Shown: positions 17,103 through 25,459 of the stretch, one piece after another
Position numbering within the stretch: the first letter of the stretch is position 1
How the letters are laid out: each line of letters begins with the position of its first letter
NCBI GenBank assembly: GCA_937958985.1
Contig: CALGLV010000007.1
Span: forward strand, 20,504 to 84,503
From: an uncultured Aquimarina sp.
GTDB taxonomy: Bacteria > Bacteroidota > Bacteroidia > Flavobacteriales > Flavobacteriaceae
Reading direction: 5' to 3'
Length of the DNA: 64,000 nucleotides
Translations under genes and position numbers: made by a program
Notes under the pieces: model-generated
Seen by the model: only the letters and a program-made list of their open reading frames with translations
Told to the model about the DNA's origin: nothing
The model's database searches: none

Positions 17103-18451
17103 TACACAAATAGTTTCTCGACTTGAACAATAGATTTTGGCAAACTACAAACCACAACTTTATCGGCTGCTTGTATTTTAAAATCTCCTAAAGGAATCAT
17201 TCCAACATCCCCCCTAACTACTCCTGCAATTATTGCTGCTCTTGGGAAATCGATATCTTTTATTGCTGTATTTGCAACTTTTGAGCTGTATTTAACTTCA
17301 AACTCTAACAATTCAGCATTCATATTACCAAGTTTTGTCATCGCGAGTACCTCTCCTTTACGCACGTATCTAAAAATAGAATTTGCTGCAAGCAGTTTTT
17401 TATTAATTAAGGTATCAACACCAATAGAATGAGAAAGCTGAAAGTAGTCCATATTTTCAACTAAAGCGATTGTTTTATCAACTCCTTTTGATTTTGCCAT
17501 AAGGCAAGAAATAATGTTAGTTTCTGAATTTCCTGTAACCGCTATAAAAGCATCCATATCATATAGATTCTCTTCTTCAAGCAATTCAACATTTCTTCCA
17601 TCACCATTAATAACTAATGCTTTAGGTAAATTATCGGCAAGTTCAAAAGCTCGCTCTTCCAAACGCTCAACCATTTTAATATTAAAGCTTTTAGAACATA
17701 AATCTTTCGCGGTATTAAAACCTATTTTACTGCCCCCTAGGATCATTACATCCTTAATTTTTTTACGCTCTTTCCCTGTTAATTTCGACAGCAGTTCAGC
17801 TCCCTGCTTGGTAGTAACAAAATAAGCTTCATCTCCTTCTTTAAATATCGTATTCCCTCTCGGGATAATTGTAAATTGAGTTCCTTTACGCTGAATTGCT
17901 ATAGGCATAAATTTTAACGCAGGCTCTATTAATGCGGCATCTCTTAACGTTTTACCTACAAATGGAGATTCTTTTTTCAACGTAGTTCCTACCATGATTA
18001 AAGCTCCTTGTTCAAACTCGTATGTTTCGCTAAATGCAGATTGATTTAGCAGCAGACTAATTTCATTGGCAGCTAATAATTCTGGAGATATCAATTCATC
18101 GATTCCGAATTTTTTAAATCCAATATGCTCCTCATTAGTAATGAATTCGGTATTCGAAATTCTAGCAATAGATTGCTTAGCTCCCATTTCATTTGCCAAA
18201 ACACATATAGTGATATTGGTAGTTTCCAAACCAGTAACAGCTATTATTAAGTCTGCCTTACCAACATTTGCATTTTTAAGCACACTTATTGATGAAGCAT
18301 TTCCTTTGACTCCTCTAATGTCCAAATGATTTTCAGCATAAGATAAACGTTCCTTATCCGTATCAATAAGGGTAATATCTTGTGATTCAAAAGAAAGTAA
18401 TTTTGCTAAGTGAAAACCAACTTCACCTGCACCTGCAATAATAATTTTCAT
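17102..18451 (-). CDS. trkA: Trk system potassium transporter regulatory subunit TrkA
   Basis: A 449-residue cytoplasmic protein made of two RCK (TrkA-N/TrkA-C) units. The first nucleotide loop is MKIIIAGAGEVGFHLAKLL with the acidic end of strand 2 in ITLIDTDKERL; the second copy starts near residue 229 with VMILGGSKIGFNTAKDL. It binds NAD(H) or ATP and gates TrkH. The start is clear, and a -7 element lies 44 bases upstream. It comes before trkH in the operon with one base of overlap. Confidence 0.95.
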   Translation of the reverse strand: MKIIIAGAGEVGFHLAKLLSFESQDITLIDTDKERLSYAENHLDIRGVKGNASSISVLKNANVGKADLIIAVTGLETTNITICVLANEMGAKQSIARISNTEFITNEEHIGFKKFGIDELISPELLAANEISLLLNQSAFSETYEFEQGALIMVGTTLKKESPFVGKTLRDAALIEPALKFMPIAIQRKGTQFTIIPRGNTIFKEGDEAYFVTTKQGAELLSKLTGKERKKIKDVMILGGSKIGFNTAKDLCSKSFNIKMVERLEERAFELADNLPKALVINGDGRNVELLEEENLYDMDAFIAVTGNSETNIISCLMAKSKGVDKTIALVENMDYFQLSHSIGVDTLINKKLLAANSIFRYVRKGEVLAMTKLGNMNAELLEFEVKYSSKVANTAIKDIDFPRAAIIAGVVRGDVGMIPLGDFKIQAADKVVVCSLPKSIVQVEKLFV

Positions 18452-18494
18452 ATACGAAATGTTATCAAGGTATGGTGAACCTTGAAACTCATAA

Positions 18495-18502
18495 CAAATA
18501 TA
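18495..18502 (-). promoter_or_regulatory. -7 element (TATATTTG) for trkA-trkH
   Basis: Minus-strand TATATTTG, a full consensus match, about 44 bases before the trkA ATG. It is divergent from the ubiE promoter at 18570, with 67 bases between the two elements. Confidence 0.5.
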
Positions 18503-18569
18503 CTTAATTTGAATAGTATTACTTTCTTATTAGTATCTTAAAAATACAGCCTATACTTTTACAAAAACT

Positions 18570-18577
18570 TATATTTG
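18570..18577 (+). promoter_or_regulatory. -7 element (TATATTTG) for ubiE-porT
   Basis: TATATTTGC matches TAnnTTTG and ends 14 bases before the ubiE ATG, leaving a leader of roughly 10 bases with no room for a usual ribosome binding site. Confidence 0.55.
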
Positions 18578-18591
18578 CACAAACTTTTTAA

Positions 18592-19326
18592 ATGTCAGCA
18601 AATATAACCCCATATAAGGATTCTTCTAAAAGTAAAAAAGAACAGGTCGCAACAATGTTCGATGCAATTTCAAAAAACTATGATGGCCTAAACCGTGTAA
18701 TTTCGTTTGGAATTGATGTGAAATGGAGAAAAAAAGTGGTTTCCATAGTTGCTGAAAATAATCCTAAAACAATACTAGATGTTGCTACTGGAACAGGAGA
18801 TTTGGCTATAAATCTTACTAAAACTGGCGCTAAAGAAATTATTGGTTTAGATATTTCGGCAGGAATGCTTGATGTTGGTAAACAAAAAATCAACGAAGAA
18901 AAATTAGGAGATACCATTAAAATGGTACTGGGAGATGGCGAAAAAATTCAATACCCCGATAACTACTTCGATGCTGTTACTGTATCTTTTGGCGTTCGAA
19001 ATTTTGAAAACCTTGAAAAAGGACTTACTGAAATTCTTAGAGTACTAAAACCCAAAGGAATATTTGTGGTTTTAGAAACTTCTGTACCTACAAAATTCCC
19101 ATACAAACAAGGTTATAATTTTCATTCAAAAGTAATTTTACCATTAATTGGAAAACTTTTTTCTAAAGACAAGGTAGCTTATTCTTATCTTAGCGAAAGT
19201 GCTGCCGCTTTTCCTTACGGAGATGCCTTTAACAATATTTTGTCAAAAGTAGGGTTTATAAACTGTAAAGATTTTCCACAAACCCTTGGTGTGGCCACAA
19301 TATACACTGCAAGTAAACAACAATGA
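18592..19326 (+). CDS. ubiE: Demethylmenaquinone methyltransferase (UbiE/MenG)
   Basis: A 244-residue SAM-dependent C-methyltransferase that makes the last step of menaquinone synthesis; in flavobacteria menaquinone is the respiratory quinone, so the ubiquinone role of the name does not apply. Class I motifs are clear: [15 protein letters not shown] (residues 61-75), [14 protein letters not shown], then [20 protein letters not shown] and the family-specific [21 protein letters not shown] split between two segments. The stop overlaps the porT start by four bases (ATGA), so the two genes are translationally coupled. Confidence 0.95.
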   Translation: MSANITPYKDSSKSKKEQVATMFDAISKNYDGLNRVISFGIDVKWRKKVVSIVAENNPKTILDVATGTGDLAINLTKTGAKEIIGLDISAGMLDVGKQKINEEKLGDTIKMVLGDGEKIQYPDNYFDAVTVSFGVRNFENLEKGLTEILRVLKPKGIFVVLETSVPTKFPYKQGYNFHSKVILPLIGKLFSKDKVAYSYLSESAAAFPYGDAFNNILSKVGFINCKDFPQTLGVATIYTASKQQ

Positions 19327-20051
19327 TAAAAAAAATAAGCATACTCTTTTTTATACTTTTTAGTCTACAAACTATATATTCGCAAGGAATATTTACTAAA
19401 GAAAGACTACTAAACAGAGAAAACCACGACAAGAAAAAATACCGTTGGGGATATTATTTAGGATTAAATTCTTTGGACTTCAAAATAGACTATGTTGAAG
19501 AAAATGCTGATTTACCTTTAGAAGATCAGGAAATCATTACCAATAAACAATTGGGCTTTAATGTAGGTTTAATTGGTAATTTACGCATTAACGATTACAT
19601 TGATTTACGAACTGAACCTGGCGTTATTTTTAATACTCGAACATTATTTTTCCCAAATATAGTTTCAACCAGACCTACCGACAATACTCGTGAAATACAA
19701 ACAACAGCTGTTCATATCCCTATATTAATAAAACTTTCGACTAAACGTTTGAATAATTTTAAACCTTTTATTGTTGGTGGGGTCTCTACCTCTATTAATT
19801 TATCGAGTAATGAAGACAATCCCGATGATAATAGCGTTGGAGAATTTAGAACTAAATCAAACTTACTAAATTATGAAATTGGTTTTGGGATAGATTTTTT
19901 CTTACCTTACTTTAAGTTTACTCCATCTATCCGTGGGGTGTTTTCCACTACAAATGAAGTTGTTCAAGATAACAACTTACCTAGTATTTATACATCTCCA
20001 ATAGATAAATTAAGTACTAGAGGTGTTTTTATAAATTTTACTTTTCAATAG
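19323..20051 (+). CDS. porT: PorT/SprT-type outer membrane protein of the type IX secretion system
   Basis: A 242-residue predicted outer-membrane beta-barrel with a signal peptide ([21 protein letters not shown]). The segment [18 protein letters not shown] is characteristic of PorT of Porphyromonas and SprT of Flavobacterium, needed for type IX secretion and gliding. The rest shows alternating hydrophobic strands and ends GVFINFTFQ with a terminal aromatic-type residue pattern. It overlaps ubiE by four bases, a neighbour arrangement I recall from other Bacteroidetes. Its last 14 bases overlap, on the other strand, the end of the histidine kinase gene. Confidence 0.85.
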   Translation: MIKKISILFFILFSLQTIYSQGIFTKERLLNRENHDKKKYRWGYYLGLNSLDFKIDYVEENADLPLEDQEIITNKQLGFNVGLIGNLRINDYIDLRTEPGVIFNTRTLFFPNIVSTRPTDNTREIQTTAVHIPILIKLSTKRLNNFKPFIVGGVSTSINLSSNEDNPDDNSVGEFRTKSNLLNYEIGFGIDFFLPYFKFTPSIRGVFSTTNEVVQDNNLPSIYTSPIDKLSTRGVFINFTFQ

Positions 20052-21525
20052 AAAGCGCATCCATTTTGTATTTTCCCGAAAATGCTTTGTTTACCTTTTC
20101 ATAAAACTCTTCTGTTTTGTATGGTTTTGGTATTACATCCGTTATACCATTAACATAAAACTCTTCAATGTGATCATCTAAAGTAACTGCTGTTAGTGCT
20201 ATTATTGGTGTTTTTTTATCGAATTCTCTAATGATTTTTGACGCCTCTACACCACTTATTCCAGGCATGTGAATATCCATCAATATTAAATCGTATTTAT
20301 TATTTCTTGCCTTTTCAATAGCCATATCTCCATTATCTGCTACATCACAAATAACCTCTTGCTTTTCAATGATCTTCCTGGTAATTAACTGATTAATTTT
20401 ATTGTCTTCAACAATAAGAATTTTTTTGGATTTAAATATTTCAAAATCAATTTCACTGAGTACTTTCTTTTTTTCCGATAAATCGATTTCACTTACCAAT
20501 TCAAAGTCTAGATCAAAGAAAAATCGAGAACCTTTACCAACAGTACTTTCCAGTTTAATGTCACTACCTAGTAATACTAATAAATTCTTTACAATAGACA
20601 AGCCTAAGCCACTACCGCCATAAACTCTATTGACCTGCTGAGATTCTTGACTAAAATTATCAAAAATAATTTCTTGCCTATTTTCCGAAATACCAAGACC
20701 ATCATCCTCTATTTCAAAATTTAAGCGAATCTTGCCTTTTTTCTCAAAATTATCGACTGCTTTTACTCTTATTGTAATTGTACCATCTTTAGTAAATTTA
20801 ATAGCATTTCCTACTAAGTTTATTAAAATTTGAGAAATCTTAAGTGAATCACCTTTAATGCGCTTTGGAATAGTGCTTTCGTAAATTAAATTTACTTTAT
20901 TATTTCTATCGTTTGCGGCCTTGTTCAAAGCAATAAGAACATCACTTATCCTTTTCTTCAAGTTAAAGGATGATACTTCAACCTCTACCTTATTAGCCTC
21001 CAATTTATTAAGATCTAATATATTATTTATTAAAGAAAGCAGGTATTCTCCTGAAAAGCGCAATGAATTTAAATGATCTTTTTGATTTGGAGTAGGATTT
21101 TCTTCCAATAAAAGATGAGTTAAACCCGTAACAGCATACAATGGTGTCCTGAGCTCGTGGGTAATATTTGAAAGAAACTGAGTTTTTATTTTGTTCGCCT
21201 TTTCTGCCTTCTCTTTAGCTAAAATTAATTCTGAATTTTTTTGCTGCAATAAAAAATTACTTTTAGCTCTAATTTTGTTCAACTTTAACAAAGAGAAAGT
21301 TAATACTATTAAAATAGTAATTAATGTTACACTAAAAAGTATAATCAAAGTACTGTAGTGAAACTCCTGAGTAAGTGTATCTAAACTAGCTTCTAAATCT
21401 GACGAAAAGGTAGTAGCTGCACCATCGACTGTTGGCACACTTAATAAGTTATTTGTTTTTGGTGAAGAGATTAACAATTCACTGAACAAAAAATATATTA
21501 TTAAAAAGGAAGTTACCCTATTCAT
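20038..21525 (-). CDS. Hybrid sensor histidine kinase/response regulator
   Basis: A 495-residue membrane kinase. An N-terminal signal-like segment (about 5-20) and a membrane helix at about 57-81 bracket a periplasmic stretch of only some 35 residues, too short for a normal sensor domain. A coiled coil (85-112) leads to the HisKA dimerisation helix with QFLSNITHELRTPLYAV (phosphorylated H123), then the ATPase with NLVGNAIKFTKDG (N box), DDGLGIS (G1) and GGSGLGLSIVKNLL (G2). A C-terminal receiver carries D417 in DLILMDIHMPGISG and K at IPKPYK. There is no linked output gene, so phosphate probably passes elsewhere. It stands alone between porT and lipA. Confidence 0.93.
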   Translation of the reverse strand: MNRVTSFLIIYFLFSELLISSPKTNNLLSVPTVDGAATTFSSDLEASLDTLTQEFHYSTLIILFSVTLITILIVLTFSLLKLNKIRAKSNFLLQQKNSELILAKEKAEKANKIKTQFLSNITHELRTPLYAVTGLTHLLLEENPTPNQKDHLNSLRFSGEYLLSLINNILDLNKLEANKVEVEVSSFNLKKRISDVLIALNKAANDRNNKVNLIYESTIPKRIKGDSLKISQILINLVGNAIKFTKDGTITIRVKAVDNFEKKGKIRLNFEIEDDGLGISENRQEIIFDNFSQESQQVNRVYGGSGLGLSIVKNLLVLLGSDIKLESTVGKGSRFFFDLDFELVSEIDLSEKKKVLSEIDFEIFKSKKILIVEDNKINQLITRKIIEKQEVICDVADNGDMAIEKARNNKYDLILMDIHMPGISGVEASKIIREFDKKTPIIALTAVTLDDHIEEFYVNGITDVIPKPYKTEEFYEKVNKAFSGKYKMDALSIEK

Positions 21526-21561
21526 TTATTTAAGTTAGCAGCCTATTAATTTCAAGTGTAA

Positions 21562-21569
21562 CAAAACTA
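21562..21569 (-). promoter_or_regulatory. Possible -7 element (TAGTTTTG) for the hybrid kinase
   Basis: Minus-strand TAGTTTTG fits TAnnTTTG, 37 bases upstream of the kinase ATG. No -33 partner was confirmed, and such a match can occur by chance in AT-rich sequence. Confidence 0.3.
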
Positions 21570-21696
21570 AACAGTTACATAAAAAAAAAGCAAAAATTTT
21601 TATTTGAAGATAAGATTTTAAAATTTCATTAACTAATTTACATAAACTTAATAACTGTGTAAAATTATTACTAAAAACAATAACTAAAACATAGGG

Positions 21697-22572
21697 TTAT
21701 TTAAGGTGTTTTTGTGCTTTGTAAGATGAACGAACCAGCGCACTGCTTTCAACATGTCTAAAGCCCATTTCCAATCCAATTTTTTCATATTTTTGAAATT
21801 GCTCTGGTAAGATAAATTCTTTTACAGGAAGGTGTTTTTTACTTGGTTGTAAATACTGCCCTATTGTTAATACATCTAAATTCACTTTCCTAAGTGCTTC
21901 CATTGTTTCCAAAACTTCGTCCTCTCGTTCACCAAGCCCCAACATAATTCCACTTTTGGTTCTGTTAATACCCTCGTCTTTTAAATATCGAAGCACTTCC
22001 AAACTTTGGTCAAATTTTGCTTGAATTCGAACTTCACGTGTTAAACGGCGTACTGTTTCCATATTATGTGAAACTACTTCTGGTGCTTCTTTTATAATAC
22101 GATCTATGTTTTTTTTCTTTCCCATAAAATCCGGGATCAAGGTTTCCAATGTGGTATTCGGATTCATTCTGCGAATTGCTTGAATGGTTTCCGCCCAAAT
22201 AATTGAGCCGCCGTCAGCTAAATCATCTCTGTCGACAGACGTAATTACGGCATGCTTAATACTCATTAATTTAATAGAGCGTGATACCTTTTCGGGCTCC
22301 GCCCAATCAACCGTATCTGGTCTTCCTGTTTGAACCCCACAAAAACCACAAGATCGAGTACAAATATTACCTAAAATCATAAAAGTAGCGGTTCCTTCAC
22401 TCCAACATTCCCCCATGTTTGGACAACTACCCGAAGTACAAATTGTGTGTAAATCGTATTTATCTACTAAACCGCGAAGCTCTGTATACTTTTTACCCGT
22501 AGGTAATTTTACACGCAGCCATTTAGGCTTTTTCACTCGTTCGGTTGCTGGGGTTAAGGTATCTATACTCAT
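21697..22572 (-). CDS. lipA: Lipoyl synthase
   Basis: A 291-residue radical-SAM enzyme that inserts two sulfur atoms into protein-bound octanoyl groups, giving lipoyl cofactor for pyruvate and 2-oxoglutarate dehydrogenases. Both iron-sulfur clusters are supported: the auxiliary cluster by C45, C50 and C56 in CTSGSCPNMGECW together with the conserved C-terminal serine in RSSYKA, and the radical-SAM cluster by C71, C75 and C78 in CTRSCGFC. Length is normal. The partner octanoyltransferase lipB is not in the window. A -7 element sits 16 bases upstream of the ATG. Confidence 0.97.
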   Translation of the reverse strand: MSIDTLTPATERVKKPKWLRVKLPTGKKYTELRGLVDKYDLHTICTSGSCPNMGECWSEGTATFMILGNICTRSCGFCGVQTGRPDTVDWAEPEKVSRSIKLMSIKHAVITSVDRDDLADGGSIIWAETIQAIRRMNPNTTLETLIPDFMGKKKNIDRIIKEAPEVVSHNMETVRRLTREVRIQAKFDQSLEVLRYLKDEGINRTKSGIMLGLGEREDEVLETMEALRKVNLDVLTIGQYLQPSKKHLPVKEFILPEQFQKYEKIGLEMGFRHVESSALVRSSYKAQKHLK

Positions 22573-22588
22573 GTAGCAATATTTTATA

Positions 22589-22596
22589 CAAATTTA
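22589..22596 (-). promoter_or_regulatory. -7 element (TAAATTTG) for lipA
   Basis: Minus-strand TAAATTTG, a consensus match, 16 bases before the lipA ATG. It indicates lipA has its own start and need not depend on the gene upstream at 22676. Confidence 0.45.
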
Positions 22597-22675
22597 AGCG
22601 TTTTAGAGTTAGTAAAGTAATAGTTGCTTTTACTATTGCTTAGATTTAAGAAAAACTTAATTTATTTAAGTTTTG

Positions 22676-23203
22676 TTAATTCAAACTAAATCCAAAATTA
22701 GCATCGTGGGAATCTGGCTTACTGTCTTCATCGGCATCTAACTTCCTTAATTCTTCAATACCTTTAACAGGAAACCCTTCCTCTAACCAACTGCCTTTAA
22801 CAATAGTATCCGATAAAAAAGTGTATGATACTATACCTAATTTGGTAACGTTATCAGCATCTTCATAAGAATAATTAAAAACTAAAATACTAGGAGTAAC
22901 TAGCATTCCGTAGGCACTGTGGGTAAATCCTGCGATATTCCACTTCGCTTTCCAGGTGTCGTTTTCAAAGAAAAAATCTACATTACCAATATAGCAAGAC
23001 TCAACATCATCTGGGTTTTGACCAATAGCGCGGTAAGTTCCTGTAACTAAATCGGGGGTAATAATTATGGATTTCTCTTCAAATTTAGCTAAGGCTTCTT
23101 TACGTCTTTTTATTTCGTACTCAAATTTGGTTTTAAAACTTTCTCCTGCATGTTTTGCAATTAGCACGGAGTTGTTAAACCATTGTTTTGCTTCTTTCTT
23201 CAA
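22676..23203 (-). CDS. Conserved-looking hypothetical protein
   Basis: A 175-residue soluble protein with no signal peptide or membrane segment. The first 45 residues are rich in K and E and predicted helical (FKTKFEYEIKRRKEALAKFEEK); the rest alternates hydrophobic and aromatic residues as in a beta-rich fold, for example VDFFFENDTWKAKWNIAGFTH and LVFNYSYEDADNVTK. The C-terminus ends DADEDSKPDSHDANFGFSLN, an acidic tail. I do not recognise the family. It starts 7 bases after the stop of the CBS-like pseudoenzyme, so the two are probably co-expressed, and this is the only hint of function. Confidence 0.75.
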   Translation of the reverse strand: MKKEAKQWFNNSVLIAKHAGESFKTKFEYEIKRRKEALAKFEEKSIIITPDLVTGTYRAIGQNPDDVESCYIGNVDFFFENDTWKAKWNIAGFTHSAYGMLVTPSILVFNYSYEDADNVTKLGIVSYTFLSDTIVKGSWLEEGFPVKGIEELRKLDADEDSKPDSHDANFGFSLN

Positions 23204-23210
23204 ATTACGC

Positions 23211-24569
23211 TTATTGTAAATGACTAATTACATCTGATTTAGTAATAATTCCGTGTTTCTCATTATCTAAAGCCACTATTACTGCTGTATTTCCATTTCT
23301 AATTAAGCTTGCTATTTCTTCTACAGAAGTGAACGAGTTAACTATAGGAAATGGAGGATTCATAATTTCAGAAATCGGAGTATCGTCTTTACGGTGATCA
23401 TCTAAATAGGCACTAAAAAGCGCCATTTCATCTATCGATCCTACAAAACCATGAGTGTCAATTACAGGAATTTGAGATATTTTATGTTTTCGCATTCGCG
23501 AAACAGCATGTGAAACTAATTCTGATGTTTTCACTGAAATTACATCTGCCGTAGAGTCTTTCACCAAGTCTGAAGCTACAGTAAAAGGCTTATCTAAAAA
23601 ACCTCGACTTCGCATCCACTCATCATTATAAACCTTACTTATATATCTATGCCCACTATCCGGAGCTATAACTACTATAGTGTCTTTATCTGAAAATTCA
23701 TCTTTCAATTGAAACAAGGCTCCAATTGCTGCACCACTACTCATTCCTAAAAACAATCCTTCTTTTGATGCTAAAGACAACGTTTGGAGTGCACTTTCTT
23801 TATCGGATACTTTAACGAAACCATCTACATTCGAAAAATCAATAGCATCATTTATAGCTGTTGCTCCTAAACCTTCGATTTCATTTGGGTATACTTCATT
23901 TGCGTCTAAAATACCTGAATCAAAATATTTTTTGATTACTGATCCATAAGCATCTACTCCCCAAATTTTTACAGATGGATTCTTTTCTTTAATATATTTT
24001 GCCAAACCACAAATAGTAACTCCTGTATTTACAGGTACTATTAAGTGATTCAATTTCCCTTCTACTTGAGCATACAATTCCTTAGCTAAAGTTTGGTAAT
24101 AAGCCTGTATAAATAATAAATTGGAACTTTCATCAATTAACCATGAGTTAGAAGTTCGTTTTTGCAAACGATGCGCTACTGCTTTTTTTGAACGAACATC
24201 TGATTCCGATAGTTCATTTGGACAAATAATAACTTCGCTCCCAAGCGCTTTTAATAAACTTACTTTCTCATTACTTTCTTTATCGGTAATTACAGAAACA
24301 ACATCGAAACCTTGCTTAATAGCGATTAAAACAAAAGAAATTGCTGTATTTGCAGAAAGAGAAACGATTAATGTTCCTCCATCTTTCAACAGACTTTTTT
24401 GCTTTAAATTTTCTAAAATATAAGGTGCCGTTCTATCTAAAATCGACCCTGTGGGGTTTGAAGCTTCATTTTTTATAAAAACTTTTGATTTTATTCCATT
24501 GGTTATATTATTCAACAAAACTAATGGTGTGTTTCCTACTGTATCAAGAATATTATCGACGTATTTCAT
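23211..24569 (-). CDS. CBS-fold PLP-enzyme homologue with destroyed active site, plus two CBS domains
   Basis: A 452-residue protein with the architecture of bacterial cystathionine beta-synthase: a fold-II PLP domain (about 1-325) then a Bateman pair of CBS domains (about 330-385 and 395-450). The global sequence is clearly of this family (NTPLVLL, KIWGVDAYGS, SSGAAIGAL, YNDEWMRSRGFLD). But the PLP-binding lysine of the GSxKDR motif is replaced: residues 41-46 read GSILDR (L44). The substrate loop SGNTG is SANTA (72-76), the phosphate-binding GTGGT is NTGVT (181-185), and the usual AHY..TG segment reads AYYQTLAKEL. It should not form a Schiff base. The frame is intact, so it may be a regulatory pseudoenzyme that senses adenine nucleotides through its CBS pair. 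Confidence 0.85.
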   Translation of the reverse strand: MKYVDNILDTVGNTPLVLLNNITNGIKSKVFIKNEASNPTGSILDRTAPYILENLKQKSLLKDGGTLIVSLSANTAISFVLIAIKQGFDVVSVITDKESNEKVSLLKALGSEVIICPNELSESDVRSKKAVAHRLQKRTSNSWLIDESSNLLFIQAYYQTLAKELYAQVEGKLNHLIVPVNTGVTICGLAKYIKEKNPSVKIWGVDAYGSVIKKYFDSGILDANEVYPNEIEGLGATAINDAIDFSNVDGFVKVSDKESALQTLSLASKEGLFLGMSSGAAIGALFQLKDEFSDKDTIVVIAPDSGHRYISKVYNDEWMRSRGFLDKPFTVASDLVKDSTADVISVKTSELVSHAVSRMRKHKISQIPVIDTHGFVGSIDEMALFSAYLDDHRKDDTPISEIMNPPFPIVNSFTSVEEIASLIRNGNTAVIVALDNEKHGIITKSDVISHLQ

Positions 24570-24638
24570 ATATACAATTACCGTTTGTAGTAAAAATACT
24601 ATTAATTATAATTTTACACACTGCTTTTAAAAACTAAA

Positions 24639-24671
24639 AAAGCCAGTAAATTTCATAAACTTACTGGCTTT
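24639..24671 (-). terminator. Terminator after the PAS gene
   Basis: Arms AAAGCCAGTAA and TTACTGGCTTT around an 11-base loop, with an extended A run to the left that becomes a T run when read on the minus strand. It lies 17 bases past the PAS gene stop. Confidence 0.8.
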
Positions 24672-24688
24672 AATTATGTATACAGTTT

Positions 24689-25201
24689 TTATGCTACTTG
24701 TTCTACAGCTATATATTTTATCAAATTCTGTTTAGCATCGTAAACGGGGTACCCTTTAATTTGGCATTGATACAACGAACTATCCTTTTTATAATTGGTG
24801 ATTACGTATTCAAATTTCTCGCTTTTACTTACCCGATCGCGTATTGATTTAGATACGTTTTGATCCGTTTCTGGACCTTGAAACATTTTTGGAGTATTTC
24901 CTATTATTTCTCTAGGTTGGTAACCTGTCATTTCTACCATGTTACTCGATACAAATTCAATATTAAAATCTAAATCGGTTATTACAAGTACCGCTTTGTT
25001 TTCAATGTATTCCTTCAATATATCAGATTCTACTTCTACACTGCTATTGAATTTTTTTAAATAGATTAAGTCTTCTTGAAACTTAGTAATATTAGATATA
25101 TTTTGAAGATGAATATCCCAACTCAAGAGTGGCAAATTCTTAGATTTTAGTGAAGCTGAATATTCAGAAATTTGATTTAAATATACTTCAGGAAAATCCA
25201 T
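24689..25201 (-). CDS. LOV-like PAS domain protein lacking the photoactive cysteine
   Basis: A 170-residue soluble protein: a helical N-terminal part (1-60) and one PAS domain (about 64-168) that ends the protein, with no output domain. The PAS core follows the LOV pattern closely: MTGYQPREIIG, then QGPETD (108-113), then ITNYKKDSSLYQCQIKGYPV and IKYIAVEQV. In LOV photoreceptors the segment before QGPETD is GRNCRFL, whose cysteine bonds to flavin; here it reads GNTPKMF, with Pro in place of Cys, so the classical photocycle is impossible. It could still bind flavin or another ligand and act through protein contacts. It is followed by a terminator and preceded by a 41-residue small gene. Confidence 0.85.
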   Translation of the reverse strand: MDFPEVYLNQISEYSASLKSKNLPLLSWDIHLQNISNITKFQEDLIYLKKFNSSVEVESDILKEYIENKAVLVITDLDFNIEFVSSNMVEMTGYQPREIIGNTPKMFQGPETDQNVSKSIRDRVSKSEKFEYVITNYKKDSSLYQCQIKGYPVYDAKQNLIKYIAVEQVA

Positions 25202-25273
25202 AACTTATTTTTTTACTAAATTACTTAAGTTTAAAGCTTCTAAATAAGAACAAACGTTAATTTAATTTTATAA

Positions 25274-25399
25274 TTACACCCCGTAATACATCGATAAATA
25301 TTGTTTTGCGTATCTATTTATAAGTTCTTCCATATCTTCTGGAGCCTTAAAATCGTTAAAAGTTAAACCTTGCTTTTTTATAAATTCTTTAAAATCCAT
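25274..25399 (-). CDS. Small protein of unknown function (41 residues)
   Basis: An ATG-to-TAA frame of 41 codons that encodes MDFKEFIKKQGLTFNDFKAP, followed by EDMEELINRYAKQYLSMYYGV. The sequence is charged, amphipathic and helix-forming, without repeats or low complexity, and uses codons like its neighbours, which is unusual for a chance frame in such AT-rich DNA. It lies between the TonB receptor and the PAS gene on the same strand. I do not recognise a family and there is no strong ribosome binding site, though few genes here have one. Confidence 0.5.
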   Translation of the reverse strand: MDFKEFIKKQGLTFNDFKAPEDMEELINRYAKQYLSMYYGV

Positions 25400-25459
25400 A
25401 GTGCTATTAATTAGTAAATAGTAAAACGACTTAAAGCCTTTTTTATTTTAAAAATACGT

